Assembly: GCF_030530945.1 (NCBI RefSeq)
Contig: NZ_JAUMTZ010000002.1
Location: 174,685 to 238,684 of the forward strand
DNA: 64,000 nt
Direction: 5' to 3'
Source of the DNA: Kocuria sp.
Lineage (GTDB): Bacteria; Actinomycetota; Actinomycetes; Actinomycetales; Micrococcaceae
In this document: positions 41,859 through 50,018 of the stretch, in pieces
How positions within the stretch are numbered: the first letter of the stretch is position 1
How the letters are laid out: each line of letters opens with the position of its first letter
Program-made: the position numbers and the translations under genes
Notes under the pieces: model-generated
The model's input: only the letters and a program-made list of their open reading frames with translations
The model's database searches: none
Told to the model about the DNA's origin: nothing

Positions 41859-42790
41859 TCCGGACGCAGCCACTGCAGTCCCTCCCCCGCCTCGGTGCGA
41901 CCGCCGACGAAGGACACGAAGCGGTCCTCCAGGGACATGCCGTCGCGCACGCGGTCCATGGTGCCCTCCGCGAGCACCCGGCCCTGGTCCATCACGGCCA
42001 CGTGGTCGCACATGCGCTGGACCAGGTCCATCACGTGGCTCGAGACCACCACGGTGCCACCGGCGTCCGTGTACTGGTGCAGCAGGGAGCGGATGTTGGC
42101 GGCGGAGACCGGGTCCACGGACTCGAACGGCTCGTCCAGCACCAGCAGGCTCGGGGCGTGGATCATGGCCGCGGCCAGGGCGATCTTCTTGGTCATGCCC
42201 GCGGAGTAGTCCTGCACCTGGCGTCCCGCGGCGTCCTGCAGGTCCATGGCGGTCAGCAGGTCCTCGGTGCGTTCCGTGACCAGCTGCCGGTCCATCCCGC
42301 GCAGCAGCCCCGAGTACGCCACCAGCTGCCGGCCGGTGAGCCGGTCGAAGAGGTGAGCGCCGTCCGGCAGCACACCCATGCGGCTCTTCGCCCCGATCGG
42401 ATCGCGCCACACGTCCACGAGCTCATCGTGGCGGCCGCCGCCCACGAGCACGGTGCCGGACGTGGGCCGCAGCAGGCCCGTGGCCATCGACAGCGTGGTG
42501 GTCTTGCCCGCGCCGTTGCGCCCCACCAGGCCGTAGAACGAGCCACGGGGCACGGTGAGACTCACGCGGTCGGCGGCGGGGCGCCCGCCGTGGCCGTAGA
42601 CCTTGGTGAGCTCACGCACCACGAGGGCGGGGGCGGCGTCGTCCTGCCACGGGGCGTGGGACGACGCCGCCGCCGCGCCGTCCTGCACCGGCGGCGGAGA
42701 GAGGGGTGGTCGCCCCTGCTGGGGCGGGAGGGCCTCGCCGGGGGCGGGCTCGCGGCGCGGCGTCGTGGGTCCGTTCGGTGGGATGCTCAT
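41855..42790 (-). CDS. ABC transporter ATP-binding protein
   Basis: This 311-residue ATPase has Walker A GRNGAGKTTT, Q-loop region MGVLPDGAHLFDRLTG, signature YSAGM, Walker B LLVLDEP and H-loop VSSHVMD. An unusual proline-rich N-terminal extension of about 50 residues precedes the ATPase domain; it is absent from typical CcmA/NodI-type exporters. The ATG has TACGGT at 42797-42802, six bases upstream, predicting a leaderless mRNA. It is coupled to the permease gene that follows. Confidence 0.9.
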   Translation of the reverse strand: MSIPPNGPTTPRREPAPGEALPPQQGRPPLSPPPVQDGAAAASSHAPWQDDAAPALVVRELTKVYGHGGRPAADRVSLTVPRGSFYGLVGRNGAGKTTTLSMATGLLRPTSGTVLVGGGRHDELVDVWRDPIGAKSRMGVLPDGAHLFDRLTGRQLVAYSGLLRGMDRQLVTERTEDLLTAMDLQDAAGRQVQDYSAGMTKKIALAAAMIHAPSLLVLDEPFESVDPVSAANIRSLLHQYTDAGGTVVVSSHVMDLVQRMCDHVAVMDQGRVLAEGTMDRVRDGMSLEDRFVSFVGGRTEAGEGLQWLRPE

Positions 42791-42886
42791 GCCCCCACCG
42801 TACGGAGGACCACGGGCGAACCGGCGGTATTACGACCGCCCGTGGCGCAGCGTCGCAACGGCTCGGAACGGCCCCCGTGCCCCGGC

Positions 42887-43930
42887 TCAGAACAGGGCGC
42901 GCATCAGCTGCGAGCGCGCGGACACCACGCGGGGGTCCTCGGCCCCGACCACGTCGAAGAGCTCCACGAGCCGGGCGCGTGCCGTCTCCTTGTCGTCCCC
43001 CGCCGTGGTGCGCACGAGCGTGAGCAGGCGCCGGAAGGCGTCCTCCACGTGCCCTCCGGAGAGGTCCAGGTCCGCCACGTCCAGGGCGGCGGCCACGTCC
43101 GAGGGGTCCGAGGCGGCGGCCTCGCGCACCGCGGCCGCGTCCATCGCGCTCACCCGCTGGAGCAGGTGCACCTGGGCGAGGGCCAGCTTGGCCTCGTGGT
43201 CGCCGGGGTTCTCCGCGAGCGCCCGGTTGTAGGCGGCCTCCGCACCGTCCAGGTCTCCGGCCTCGAGCTTGTCGACGGCCTCCTGGTGCAGCGGCGGCAG
43301 GGGTGCCGGCTCGTCCTGGGACGTGGGCTCGGCGGTGCCCGTGACCCCGTTCTGCTGGGCCAGGGCCACGAGCTCGCTCAGCAGCTCGCGGACCTGCTGC
43401 TCGGGGACCGTGGAGTTCACGAGCGGCACCACGCGGCCGCCGAGCAGCGCCACCACGGTGGGAACGGCCTGCGCCTGAAAGGCCTGGGCGATCTGCGGCT
43501 CCGCCGAGACGTCCACCGTGCCGAGCAGCAGGCGGCCCTGGAACTCGTCCACCACCCGCGCGACCACGTCCGTGAAGCTCTGCGACTCCGGGCTCTGGGG
43601 TGAGTTCAGGACCACGACCACCGGGTAGCGGGTGGAGGCCTCCGCGTACTGCTGGAAGGTGGCGGTGCTCAGCTCCACGCGGTAGCTCCCGCCCGCGGAC
43701 GCACCGGCTCCTCCGGGCGCCGCGGCGGCCTGGCCGACTCCTGCCGCGCCGAGGTCCACGGCCCCCCGCACCGAGGCGGGGACTGCCTGCTCGGCACCCG
43801 CGGGTCCGGCCTGGCCACCGGCGTTCGCCGCGGCGGGCTGCTGGCCGGGCTGCGCCGCGGACCGGGGCTGGGCTCCAGTGCCGGGCTGGGCGCCGGGCCG
43901 GGACTGCGGGGAACGGGGGAATTCGCTCAT
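42887..43930 (-). CDS. YbbN/CnoX-like thioredoxin-fold co-chaperone without CxxC
   Basis: This 347-residue protein has a Gln/Pro/Ala/Gly-rich N-terminal 80 residues. A thioredoxin-like domain (YPVVVVLNSPQSPESQSFTDVVARVVDEFQGRLLLGTVDVSAEPQIAQAFQAQAVPTVVALLGG) and TPR-like helices follow. The catalytic CxxC position reads SPQSPES, so it has no redox activity. It resembles YbbN/CnoX, a holdase-type co-chaperone, and mycobacterial Rv1324. GAGGAGG precedes the ATG. The gene is divergent from the AI-2E family gene. The 152-base gap contains promoters for both. Confidence 0.88.
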   Translation of the reverse strand: MSEFPRSPQSRPGAQPGTGAQPRSAAQPGQQPAAANAGGQAGPAGAEQAVPASVRGAVDLGAAGVGQAAAAPGGAGASAGGSYRVELSTATFQQYAEASTRYPVVVVLNSPQSPESQSFTDVVARVVDEFQGRLLLGTVDVSAEPQIAQAFQAQAVPTVVALLGGRVVPLVNSTVPEQQVRELLSELVALAQQNGVTGTAEPTSQDEPAPLPPLHQEAVDKLEAGDLDGAEAAYNRALAENPGDHEAKLALAQVHLLQRVSAMDAAAVREAAASDPSDVAAALDVADLDLSGGHVEDAFRRLLTLVRTTAGDDKETARARLVELFDVVGAEDPRVVSARSQLMRALF

Positions 43931-44082
43931 GGGTGCCTCCTCGGAGCCCGCACCCGCGCGGGACGGGGCGGGCGGACGGTGTGGTGGCGCGACGTGCGGA
44001 AGACGCGCGACTGTCTGCTCCTCCCATTATGTGCACCGCACCCGGGACGTGTCCCCCGGTGCGTGCGTTGTACGCTTCCGGC

Positions 44083-45264
44083 GTGAGCACACCCACTGGA
44101 TCCCGGCGTCTCCCACCGGAGCGCTTCCGCCCCTCCCGGCAGCGTTTCGAGGTCCCCCCCGAACCCACCGGAGTGGACGGGTGGCAGCGGCGGGCTCCCT
44201 GGGATCCCCCCGTGGCCGCGAAGACCCACCCCGTCCAGACCGGTTTCATGCTCACGGTGGGTGTGGGCATCGCCCTGCTGGGCTACTACGTCCTGACCAA
44301 CGTGGGTGGGCTCATCGGGTGGATCGTCACCGCCGCCTTCATCTCCCTGGGACTGGACCCCCTGGTGCGCTGGCTCGAGTCCAAGCGGATGCCGCGCGCC
44401 CTCGCCGCGGCGGCCGTGATCACCGCCCTGGCGCTCGTGGTCACGGCCTTCATCCTGGTGGTGGTGCCCCGCATGGTCGAGCAGGCCCAGCAGTTCGTGG
44501 CACGCGGGCCGCAGCTCGTGGACCAGTTCATGCACTCGGACCTCTTCCACACCCTGGACGAACGCCTGCACATCGCCGACTCCGTGCAGAACACCTCCAC
44601 CGCGTTCCAGGAGCGCCTGGCCACGGACGAGAACTTCCTGGGCGGCATGTTCGGCTCCGTGGTGAACGCCAGCGGCGTGGTGCTCAACGCCATCACCGGC
44701 ACGCTGATCGTGATGGCGCTGACGCTGTACTTCCTCTTCTCGCTGCCCACCATCAAGGCGTGGTGCTACCGGCTCGCGCCCGGCAGCAAGCGCGCCCGTG
44801 TCACCCACCTGGGCGACCGGATGACCAACGGCGTGGGCAACTACGTGATGGGTCAGGCCTGCGTGGCGCTGATCAACGCCACGGTGGCCTTCGTGCTCAT
44901 GAACGTCACGGGCGTCCCGTACGCCTCCTTGCTGGTCCTGTTCGTGGGACTGCTCGCGTTCGTGCCCCTCGTGGGCGGTGTGCTTGCGGGCGTCCTGGTG
45001 AGCCTGGTGGCCATCCTTGGCGGCTGGGACACCGTGGTGCCGTATGCCGTGTGCTACTTCGCGTACCTCCAGCTCGAGGCGTACGTGGTCTCTCCCCGCA
45101 TCATGGCCCGTGCCGTCGCCGTGCCCGGTGCCGTGGCCGTGATAGCGGTGGCCGCCGGCGGCGCCCTCTGGGGCATCCTGGGCGCGCTCATCGCCATCCC
45201 CACCGCCGCGGCCGGGCTGCTGCTCGTGCGGGAGGTCTTCGTCCCACGCCAGGACGCCCGCTGA
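44083..45264 (+). CDS. AI-2E family transporter
   Basis: This 393-residue integral membrane protein has about eight hydrophobic segments, preceded by a cytoplasmic N-terminus of about 50 residues. Family segments include FISLGLDPLVRWLESKRMPRALA, LTLYFLFSLPTIKAW and FVGLLAFVPLVGGVLAGVLVSLVAI, with C-terminal LEAYVVSPRIMARAV and GILGALIAIPTAA. The family name derives from E. coli TqsA. Other members are ion antiporters, so autoinducer-2 transport should not be assumed. The GTG start follows TACGCT (44071-44076) by six bases, predicting a leaderless mRNA. Confidence 0.9.
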   Translation: MSTPTGSRRLPPERFRPSRQRFEVPPEPTGVDGWQRRAPWDPPVAAKTHPVQTGFMLTVGVGIALLGYYVLTNVGGLIGWIVTAAFISLGLDPLVRWLESKRMPRALAAAAVITALALVVTAFILVVVPRMVEQAQQFVARGPQLVDQFMHSDLFHTLDERLHIADSVQNTSTAFQERLATDENFLGGMFGSVVNASGVVLNAITGTLIVMALTLYFLFSLPTIKAWCYRLAPGSKRARVTHLGDRMTNGVGNYVMGQACVALINATVAFVLMNVTGVPYASLLVLFVGLLAFVPLVGGVLAGVLVSLVAILGGWDTVVPYAVCYFAYLQLEAYVVSPRIMARAVAVPGAVAVIAVAAGGALWGILGALIAIPTAAAGLLLVREVFVPRQDAR

Positions 45265-45416
45265 CGACGACGCCGCACGGCCGGCCTGCTCAGCCGGTGC
45301 CCCTCCGCCTTGCGGTTCCGCTGGGGCACGGTGGCCGCGACCGTCCGGAGCACCCGGCCGGGGGCGCCCGCCCACGGGGTGACGGGCCCCCTGTCGAGGG
45401 CCGATAGGCTGGTGCG

Positions 45417-46112
45417 GTGCGCCTAGTGATTGCAGACTGCTCCGTCCGGTACGAGGGGCGCCTCAACGCCCACCTGCCCCTCGCCCGCCGACTCATCATG
45501 CTCAAGGCCGACGGCTCCGTGCTGGTCCACTCGGACGGCGGGTCCTACAAGCCGCTGAACTGGATGAGCCCGCCCGCCACCATGCACGTGCGCACACCCT
45601 CCCAGCAGGAGGCGTCGGACGGGGTGAGCGAGGTCTGGGAGGTCCAGGCCGGGAAGTCGGACGACCGGCTCGTCATCCACATCATGACGGTCCACAGCCA
45701 GCTGCACCACGACCTCGGTGCGGACCCGGGTCTTGTGAAGGACGGTGTGGAGGCCGACCTCCAGCGGCTGCTCGCCGAGCAGATCACGATCCTGGGCGAG
45801 GGGTTCTCCCTGGTGCGACGCGAGTACCCCACCACCATCGGTCCCGTGGACATCCTCGCGCGGGACGCGAACGGCGCCGCCGTGGCGGTGGAGCTCAAGC
45901 GCCGCGGGGACATCGACGGTGTGGAGCAGCTCACCAGGTACCTGGAGCTGCTCAACCGGGACCCGCTGCTGCGCCCCGTCCGTGGTGTCTTCGCCGCCCA
46001 GCAGATCAAGCCGCAGGCCCGCACCCTCGCCCGGGACCGCGGCATCGAGTGCGTGAGCCTCGACTACGACGAGATGCGCGGGAACGTGGACACCCAGTCA
46101 CGGCTCTTCTGA
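45417..46112 (+). CDS. nucS: Endonuclease NucS (mismatch-specific)
   Basis: This 231-residue endonuclease provides the MutS/MutL-independent mismatch repair of actinobacteria, cutting both strands at mismatches. The N-terminal DNA-binding domain starts MRLVIADCSVRYEGRLNAHLPLARRLIMLKADGSVLVH. The C-terminal nuclease has GPVDILARDANGAAVAVELKRRGDIDGVEQLTRYLELL with the Asp and ELK catalytic residues. The C-terminal SRLF resembles the beta-clamp binding tail known in the family. The GTG start has TAGGCT at 45405-45410, six bases upstream (leaderless). Confidence 0.95.
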   Translation: MRLVIADCSVRYEGRLNAHLPLARRLIMLKADGSVLVHSDGGSYKPLNWMSPPATMHVRTPSQQEASDGVSEVWEVQAGKSDDRLVIHIMTVHSQLHHDLGADPGLVKDGVEADLQRLLAEQITILGEGFSLVRREYPTTIGPVDILARDANGAAVAVELKRRGDIDGVEQLTRYLELLNRDPLLRPVRGVFAAQQIKPQARTLARDRGIECVSLDYDEMRGNVDTQSRLF

Positions 46113-46167
46113 GGGTCAGGGCACCGGGGCGGGAGGGTGTCATGCGTCATAAGTTCCCTGATGACTG

Positions 46168-46196
46168 TTGACCGCCGCGTTCCAGTGTGTGATGCT
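46168..46196 (+). promoter_or_regulatory. Promoter for cold-shock gene
   Basis: TTGACC (46168-46173), a 17-base spacer and GATGCT (46191-46196) would place transcription start near 46203 and give a leader of about 168 bases, similar to E. coli cspA mRNA. A second TTGACA at 46218-46223 lacks a good -10 at normal spacing. Confidence 0.5.
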
Positions 46197-46221
46197 TGGA
46201 ACGTTCTCGCATCATGTTTGA

Positions 46222-46249
46222 CATGCTCGCAGGAATGGTAGCGAGCGTG
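46222..46249 (+). promoter_or_regulatory. Hairpin in the cold-shock 5' leader
   Basis: GCTCGC (46225-46230) pairs perfectly with GCGAGC (46241-46246), extended by three more pairs including one G-U. A second pair of self-complementary GTGCAC blocks (46321-46326 and 46333-46338) lies closer to the start codon. They may form a temperature-responsive leader. Confidence 0.4.
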
Positions 46250-46370
46250 AAGTTCTGACTGGCGCTGTGGCACAACACATCGTGAGCCGCATCCACAGCC
46301 TTCTCGCGGTACCAGTACAGGTGCACGTCCATGTGCACGCACTATTTACTCCAGAAGGAGATGCCCCATT

Positions 46371-46574
46371 ATGGCTCAGGGCACCGTTAAGTGGTTCAAC
46401 GCAGAAAAGGGCTTCGGCTTCATCACCCCCGACGACGCTGACGGCGATGTCTTCGTCCACTACAGCGAAATCCAGTCGGGCGGCTTCCGCACCCTCGAGG
46501 AGAACCAGCGCGTCGAGTTCGAGATCGGCCAGGGCCAGAAGGGCCCCCAGGCCACCGGCGTGACCGTCATCTGA
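46371..46574 (+). CDS. Cold-shock protein (CspA family)
   Basis: This 67-residue single-stranded nucleic acid chaperone has RNA-binding motifs KGFGFI (RNP1) and VFVHY (RNP2) in the usual order: MAQGTVKWFNAEKGFGFITPDDADGDVFVHYSEIQ. The length is standard. An AGAAGGAG ribosome site at 46353-46360 precedes the ATG, unlike the leaderless neighbours, and the leader of 160 or more bases suggests post-transcriptional control. The gene is followed by a strong terminator and is monocistronic. Confidence 0.97.
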   Translation: MAQGTVKWFNAEKGFGFITPDDADGDVFVHYSEIQSGGFRTLEENQRVEFEIGQGQKGPQATGVTVI

Positions 46575-46590
46575 CAGTCCCCCTCGGACG

Positions 46591-46626
46591 AAACCCCCGT
46601 CACCCCTTCGCGGTGACGGGGGTTTT
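46591..46626 (+). terminator. Terminator after cold-shock gene
   Basis: A perfect 14-base-pair stem (46591-46604 and 46612-46625) ends in four T residues, a classical intrinsic terminator. The next 170 bases to murA contain no gene I can recognise. Confidence 0.9.
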
Positions 46627-46801
46627 CCCATGTCCGGAGGCAGACGTGAGCCCGGGCCCCGGGCGGGCAGTGCACGCCCACCCGGGAGAACCGGCTGAAT
46701 CACGTCGGGACCCCTGACCCCGGACACCCGGGGTGCGGGCCCGACGCCGCGCGGCGCCGCCGCGATCCTCCTCCCCCGCGCGGGGGCGGGGTGCCGAGGT
46801 A

Positions 46802-48085
46802 TCAGCCCCAGGAGCCCGCCATCCGGCGCTGAACGGCGACCCCCGCTCCCGCGAGGTGTTCCACGAAGTGCTCGTAGCCCCGGTCGATGTGCTCCACCCC
46901 CGAGACCTCCGTGACGCCCTCGGCAGCCATGCCGGCGATCACCAGGGCGGCACCCGCCCGGATGTCCATCGCCTCCACAGGGGCACCGGAGAGCTCCCGG
47001 GCGGGAACTCCGTCCACGCGGGCGTGGTGGCCGTCCAGGTGCACATCGGCTCCGAGCCGCTCCAGCTCGGCGGTGAATCCCCACCGGGCCTCGAACACGT
47101 TCTCGGTGATGATCCCCGACCCCTCCGCCACCGCGTTGAGGGCCACCACGAAGGGCTGCAGGTCGGTGGGGAACCCCGGGTACGGGAGGGTCGAGACGTT
47201 GATGGCCTGCGGCCGCCGCGGCCCCACCACCGTGAACCGGCCGTCCGCGGTGTCGATCTCACACCCGGCGGCGCGCAGCTTGTCCAGCACCACCGTGAGG
47301 TGTGCAGGCTCCGCCCCGACGATCTCCGCCCGCCCCCCGGTCACAGCGGCGGCGAACGCCCACGTCCCGGCCACGATCCGGTCCGGGACCGTCCGGTGGG
47401 TGACGGGTGAGAGCCGCTGCACGCCGGTGATCGTGAGGGTGGTGGAGCCAAGCCCCTCGATCCGCGCGCCCATGTCCTGCAGCATGTGGCCGATGTCCAC
47501 GATCTCGGGTTCGCGCGCCACGTTCTCCAGCACGGTGACCCCACGGGCCGTGGTGGCCGCGGTCATCAGGTTCTCGGTGGCGCCCACGGACGGGTACCCC
47601 AGCCGGTACGTGGCTCCGGAGAGACCACCGGGTGCCTCCGCGCGCAGGAAGCCGCGTTCGATGCCGAGCCGCGCGCCCATAGCCTCGAGCCCCGCCCGGT
47701 GCATGTCCAGCCCGCGGGTGCCGATCGCGTCACCCCCGGGCAGGGCGACCTCCGCCTGCCAGCACCGCGCCATGAGCGGACCCAGCACCGATATGGACGC
47801 GCGCATGGCCCGCACCAGGTCGTAGTCGGCCTGGTGCCCCAGCTCCTCCGGCACGTCGATCGAGACCGTGTGCTCCGCGGCGCGGTAGGAGACGTCACAC
47901 CCCAGGCGGCGCAGCAGCTCCGCCATGACCGTCACGTCGTGGATCTCCGGGACGTTCGTGATGGTCGAGCACCCTGGGGCGAGCAGGGCGGCGGCCATGA
48001 GCTTGAGCACGCTGTTCTTGGCCCCGTACACGGGCAGCTCCCCGTTGACGGCCGTGGGCCCGTGCACTTCGATCTTCTCTTCCAC
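46802..48085 (-). CDS. murA: UDP-N-acetylglucosamine 1-carboxyvinyltransferase
   Basis: This 427-residue enzyme performs the first committed step of peptidoglycan synthesis, transferring enolpyruvate from PEP to UDP-GlcNAc. The N-terminus VHGPTAVNGELPVYGAKNSVLKLMAAALL contains the catalytic Lys-Asn. The loop that normally reads PGGC reads PGGDAIGTRGLDMH, with Asp119 in place of the active-site Cys. The same replacement occurs in M. tuberculosis and confers natural fosfomycin insensitivity. A GAGGAGG site lies seven bases before the GTG. The gene follows the ATP synthase operon after a terminator. Confidence 0.96.
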   Translation of the reverse strand: MEEKIEVHGPTAVNGELPVYGAKNSVLKLMAAALLAPGCSTITNVPEIHDVTVMAELLRRLGCDVSYRAAEHTVSIDVPEELGHQADYDLVRAMRASISVLGPLMARCWQAEVALPGGDAIGTRGLDMHRAGLEAMGARLGIERGFLRAEAPGGLSGATYRLGYPSVGATENLMTAATTARGVTVLENVAREPEIVDIGHMLQDMGARIEGLGSTTLTITGVQRLSPVTHRTVPDRIVAGTWAFAAAVTGGRAEIVGAEPAHLTVVLDKLRAAGCEIDTADGRFTVVGPRRPQAINVSTLPYPGFPTDLQPFVVALNAVAEGSGIITENVFEARWGFTAELERLGADVHLDGHHARVDGVPARELSGAPVEAMDIRAGAALVIAGMAAEGVTEVSGVEHIDRGYEHFVEHLAGAGVAVQRRMAGSWG

Positions 48086-48169
48086 GTTTCCTCCTCGTGC
48101 ACCCTGCGGTGCGTGGTGCCCGGCCGCCCAGCCCACCGGGTGGGCGCCGCGGGGGCGGCGCCCGGACGA

Positions 48170-48207
48170 CGTCGACCCCCGCACCCCGAGGGGCGCAGGG
48201 GTCGACG
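48170..48207 (-). terminator. Terminator of the ATP synthase operon
   Basis: A perfect 10-base-pair outer stem (48170-48179 and 48198-48207) with further pairing inside lies 20 bases after the atpC stop on the minus strand. A second hairpin (48142-48150 and 48155-48163) follows. Confidence 0.7.
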
Positions 48208-48227
48208 CCGACCGGTGCGGATCCGGA

Positions 48228-48506
48228 TCAGGCGGCGCGGGTCTGCTCGTCCAGGGACACGCTGTCCGCGACCACCGTGACGCGGTTGGCGTCCACGGAG
48301 ATCAGGCCGGAGTCGATCGTCCCCCGCAGGCGGTCACCGTCCACGCGGTCGATGGCGAACTCCCCGGGCTTGAGCAGTCCGGCCATGGACTCGTGTCCGG
48401 GCATGATCCCGATGTCGCCCTCAGTGGTGCGCACGCGCACCAGGCGCGCCGCACCGGTCCAGACCTTGCGGTCCAGGGCGACGATTTCCACGATGAGCTC
48501 GGCCAT
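48228..48506 (-). CDS. atpC: ATP synthase F1 epsilon subunit
   Basis: This 92-residue subunit consists only of the N-terminal beta-sandwich (AELIVEIVALDRKVWTGAARLVRVRTTEGDIGIMPGHESMAGLLKPG). The C-terminal helical hairpin that inhibits ATP hydrolysis in many bacteria is missing, as in some other actinobacteria. It is last in the operon, three bases after atpD. Being so short it probably cannot act as the usual epsilon brake. Confidence 0.94.
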   Translation of the reverse strand: MAELIVEIVALDRKVWTGAARLVRVRTTEGDIGIMPGHESMAGLLKPGEFAIDRVDGDRLRGTIDSGLISVDANRVTVVADSVSLDEQTRAA

Positions 48507-48509
48507 GGC

Positions 48510-49976
48510 TTACTTCTCGCCCGTCTCGGCCTTGATCTCGTCCCAGCGGCGCATGACGTCGTCCAGACCGCCCACGTTGTAGAACGCCTGCTCCGGGACG
48601 TTGTCCAGCTCGCCGTCGCAGATCTTGCCGAAGGCCTCGATGGTCTCCGCAAGCGGAACCGTGGAGCCCTCCACGCCGGTGAACTGCTTGGCGGTGTAGG
48701 TGTTCTGGGACAGGAACTGCTCGATGCGCCGGGCGCGGGAGACCACGACCTTCTGCTCCTCGGAGAGCTCCTCCACACCCAGGATCGCGATGATGTCCTG
48801 CAGCTCCTTGTTCTCCTGCAGGATCGACTTCACGCGGGTGGCCACGTCGTAGTGCGTCTGGCCCACGTACTGCGGGTCCAGGATGCGGGACGTGGAGGAC
48901 AGCGGGTCGATCGCGGGGTACAGACCGCGGGAGGCGATCTCACGCGAGAGCTCCGTGGTGGCGTCCAGGTGCGCGAACGTGGTGGCCGGAGCCGGGTCCG
49001 TGTAGTCGTCCGCGGGCACGTAGATGGCCTGCATCGAGGTGATGGAGTGGCCACGGGTGGAGGTGATGCGCTCCTGGAGCACGCCCATCTCGTCCGCCAG
49101 CGTGGGCTGGTAGCCCACAGCGGAGGGGATGCGGCCCAGCAGGGTGGAGACCTCGGACCCCGCCTGGGTGAAGCGGAAGATATTGTCGATGAACAGCAGC
49201 ACGTCCTGGTTCTGGACATCGCGGAAGTACTCCGCCATGGTCAGAGCGGTCAGGGCCACGCGCAGACGCGTTCCGGGCGGCTCGTCCATCTGGCCGAACA
49301 CGAGGGCGGTGTCCTTCAGCACGCCCGCCTCGTCCATCTCCACCCAGAGGTCGTTGCCCTCACGGGTGCGCTCCCCCACGCCGGCGAACACCGAGGTGCC
49401 GCCGAAGTTGCGGGCCACACGGGTGATCATCTCCTGGATGAGAACGGTCTTGCCCACACCCGCGCCGCCGAACAGGCCGATCTTGCCGCCCTGGATGTAC
49501 GGGGTCAGCAGGTCGATGGACTTGATGCCCGTCTCCATCATCTGCGTGCTGCCCTCGAGCTCCGCGAAGGAGGGCGCCTTGCGGTGGATGGGCCACCGCT
49601 CCTGGATGTCCAGCTCGTCGGTGGGCATGTCCAGCGCGTCACCGAGGACGTTGAAGATGTGGCCCTTGACCACGTCGCCCACGGGCACGGAGATGGGGGC
49701 GCCGGTGTCCTGCACCGGGGTGCCGCGAACCAGGCCGTCGGTCTGCTGCAGGGAGATCGCCCGGACCACGTTGGACCCGAGGTGCTGCGCGGTCTCGAAG
49801 GTGATCCGACGCGGCTTGCCGTTGAAGTCGTAGTCGGCGGTCAGTGCGTTGTAGAGGTCCGGGACCTGGTGCTCGGGGAACTCGACGTCGACCACGGGCC
49901 CGATCACTCGCGCGATCCGGCCCACGCCGGCGCCCGAGACCGGCTGAGCGGCCTGGTCGTTGATGGTGGCAGTCAT
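48510..49976 (-). CDS. atpD: ATP synthase F1 beta subunit
   Basis: This 488-residue catalytic subunit has P-loop GGAGVGKTVL, catalytic Glu in GERTREGNDLW, and the DELSEED-equivalent acidic stretch at LGVEELSEEQKVVV. Walker B reads VLLFIDNIFRFTQAGSEVS. I start at the ATG at 49976 (TATINDQAAQ), as in relatives; a GTG three codons upstream is an alternative. It is seventh in atpBEFHAGDC. Confidence 0.97.
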   Translation of the reverse strand: MTATINDQAAQPVSGAGVGRIARVIGPVVDVEFPEHQVPDLYNALTADYDFNGKPRRITFETAQHLGSNVVRAISLQQTDGLVRGTPVQDTGAPISVPVGDVVKGHIFNVLGDALDMPTDELDIQERWPIHRKAPSFAELEGSTQMMETGIKSIDLLTPYIQGGKIGLFGGAGVGKTVLIQEMITRVARNFGGTSVFAGVGERTREGNDLWVEMDEAGVLKDTALVFGQMDEPPGTRLRVALTALTMAEYFRDVQNQDVLLFIDNIFRFTQAGSEVSTLLGRIPSAVGYQPTLADEMGVLQERITSTRGHSITSMQAIYVPADDYTDPAPATTFAHLDATTELSREIASRGLYPAIDPLSSTSRILDPQYVGQTHYDVATRVKSILQENKELQDIIAILGVEELSEEQKVVVSRARRIEQFLSQNTYTAKQFTGVEGSTVPLAETIEAFGKICDGELDNVPEQAFYNVGGLDDVMRRWDEIKAETGEK

Positions 49977-50018
49977 TTCTCTCACTTCGTTTCGGCTGGC
50001 AAGGGACAGAGCGCGGGC

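Noticed and set aside
46147..46338. Small minus-strand ORF in the leader of the cold-shock gene
   Set aside because: It has no ribosome site or recognisable product and lies over a structured 5' leader.
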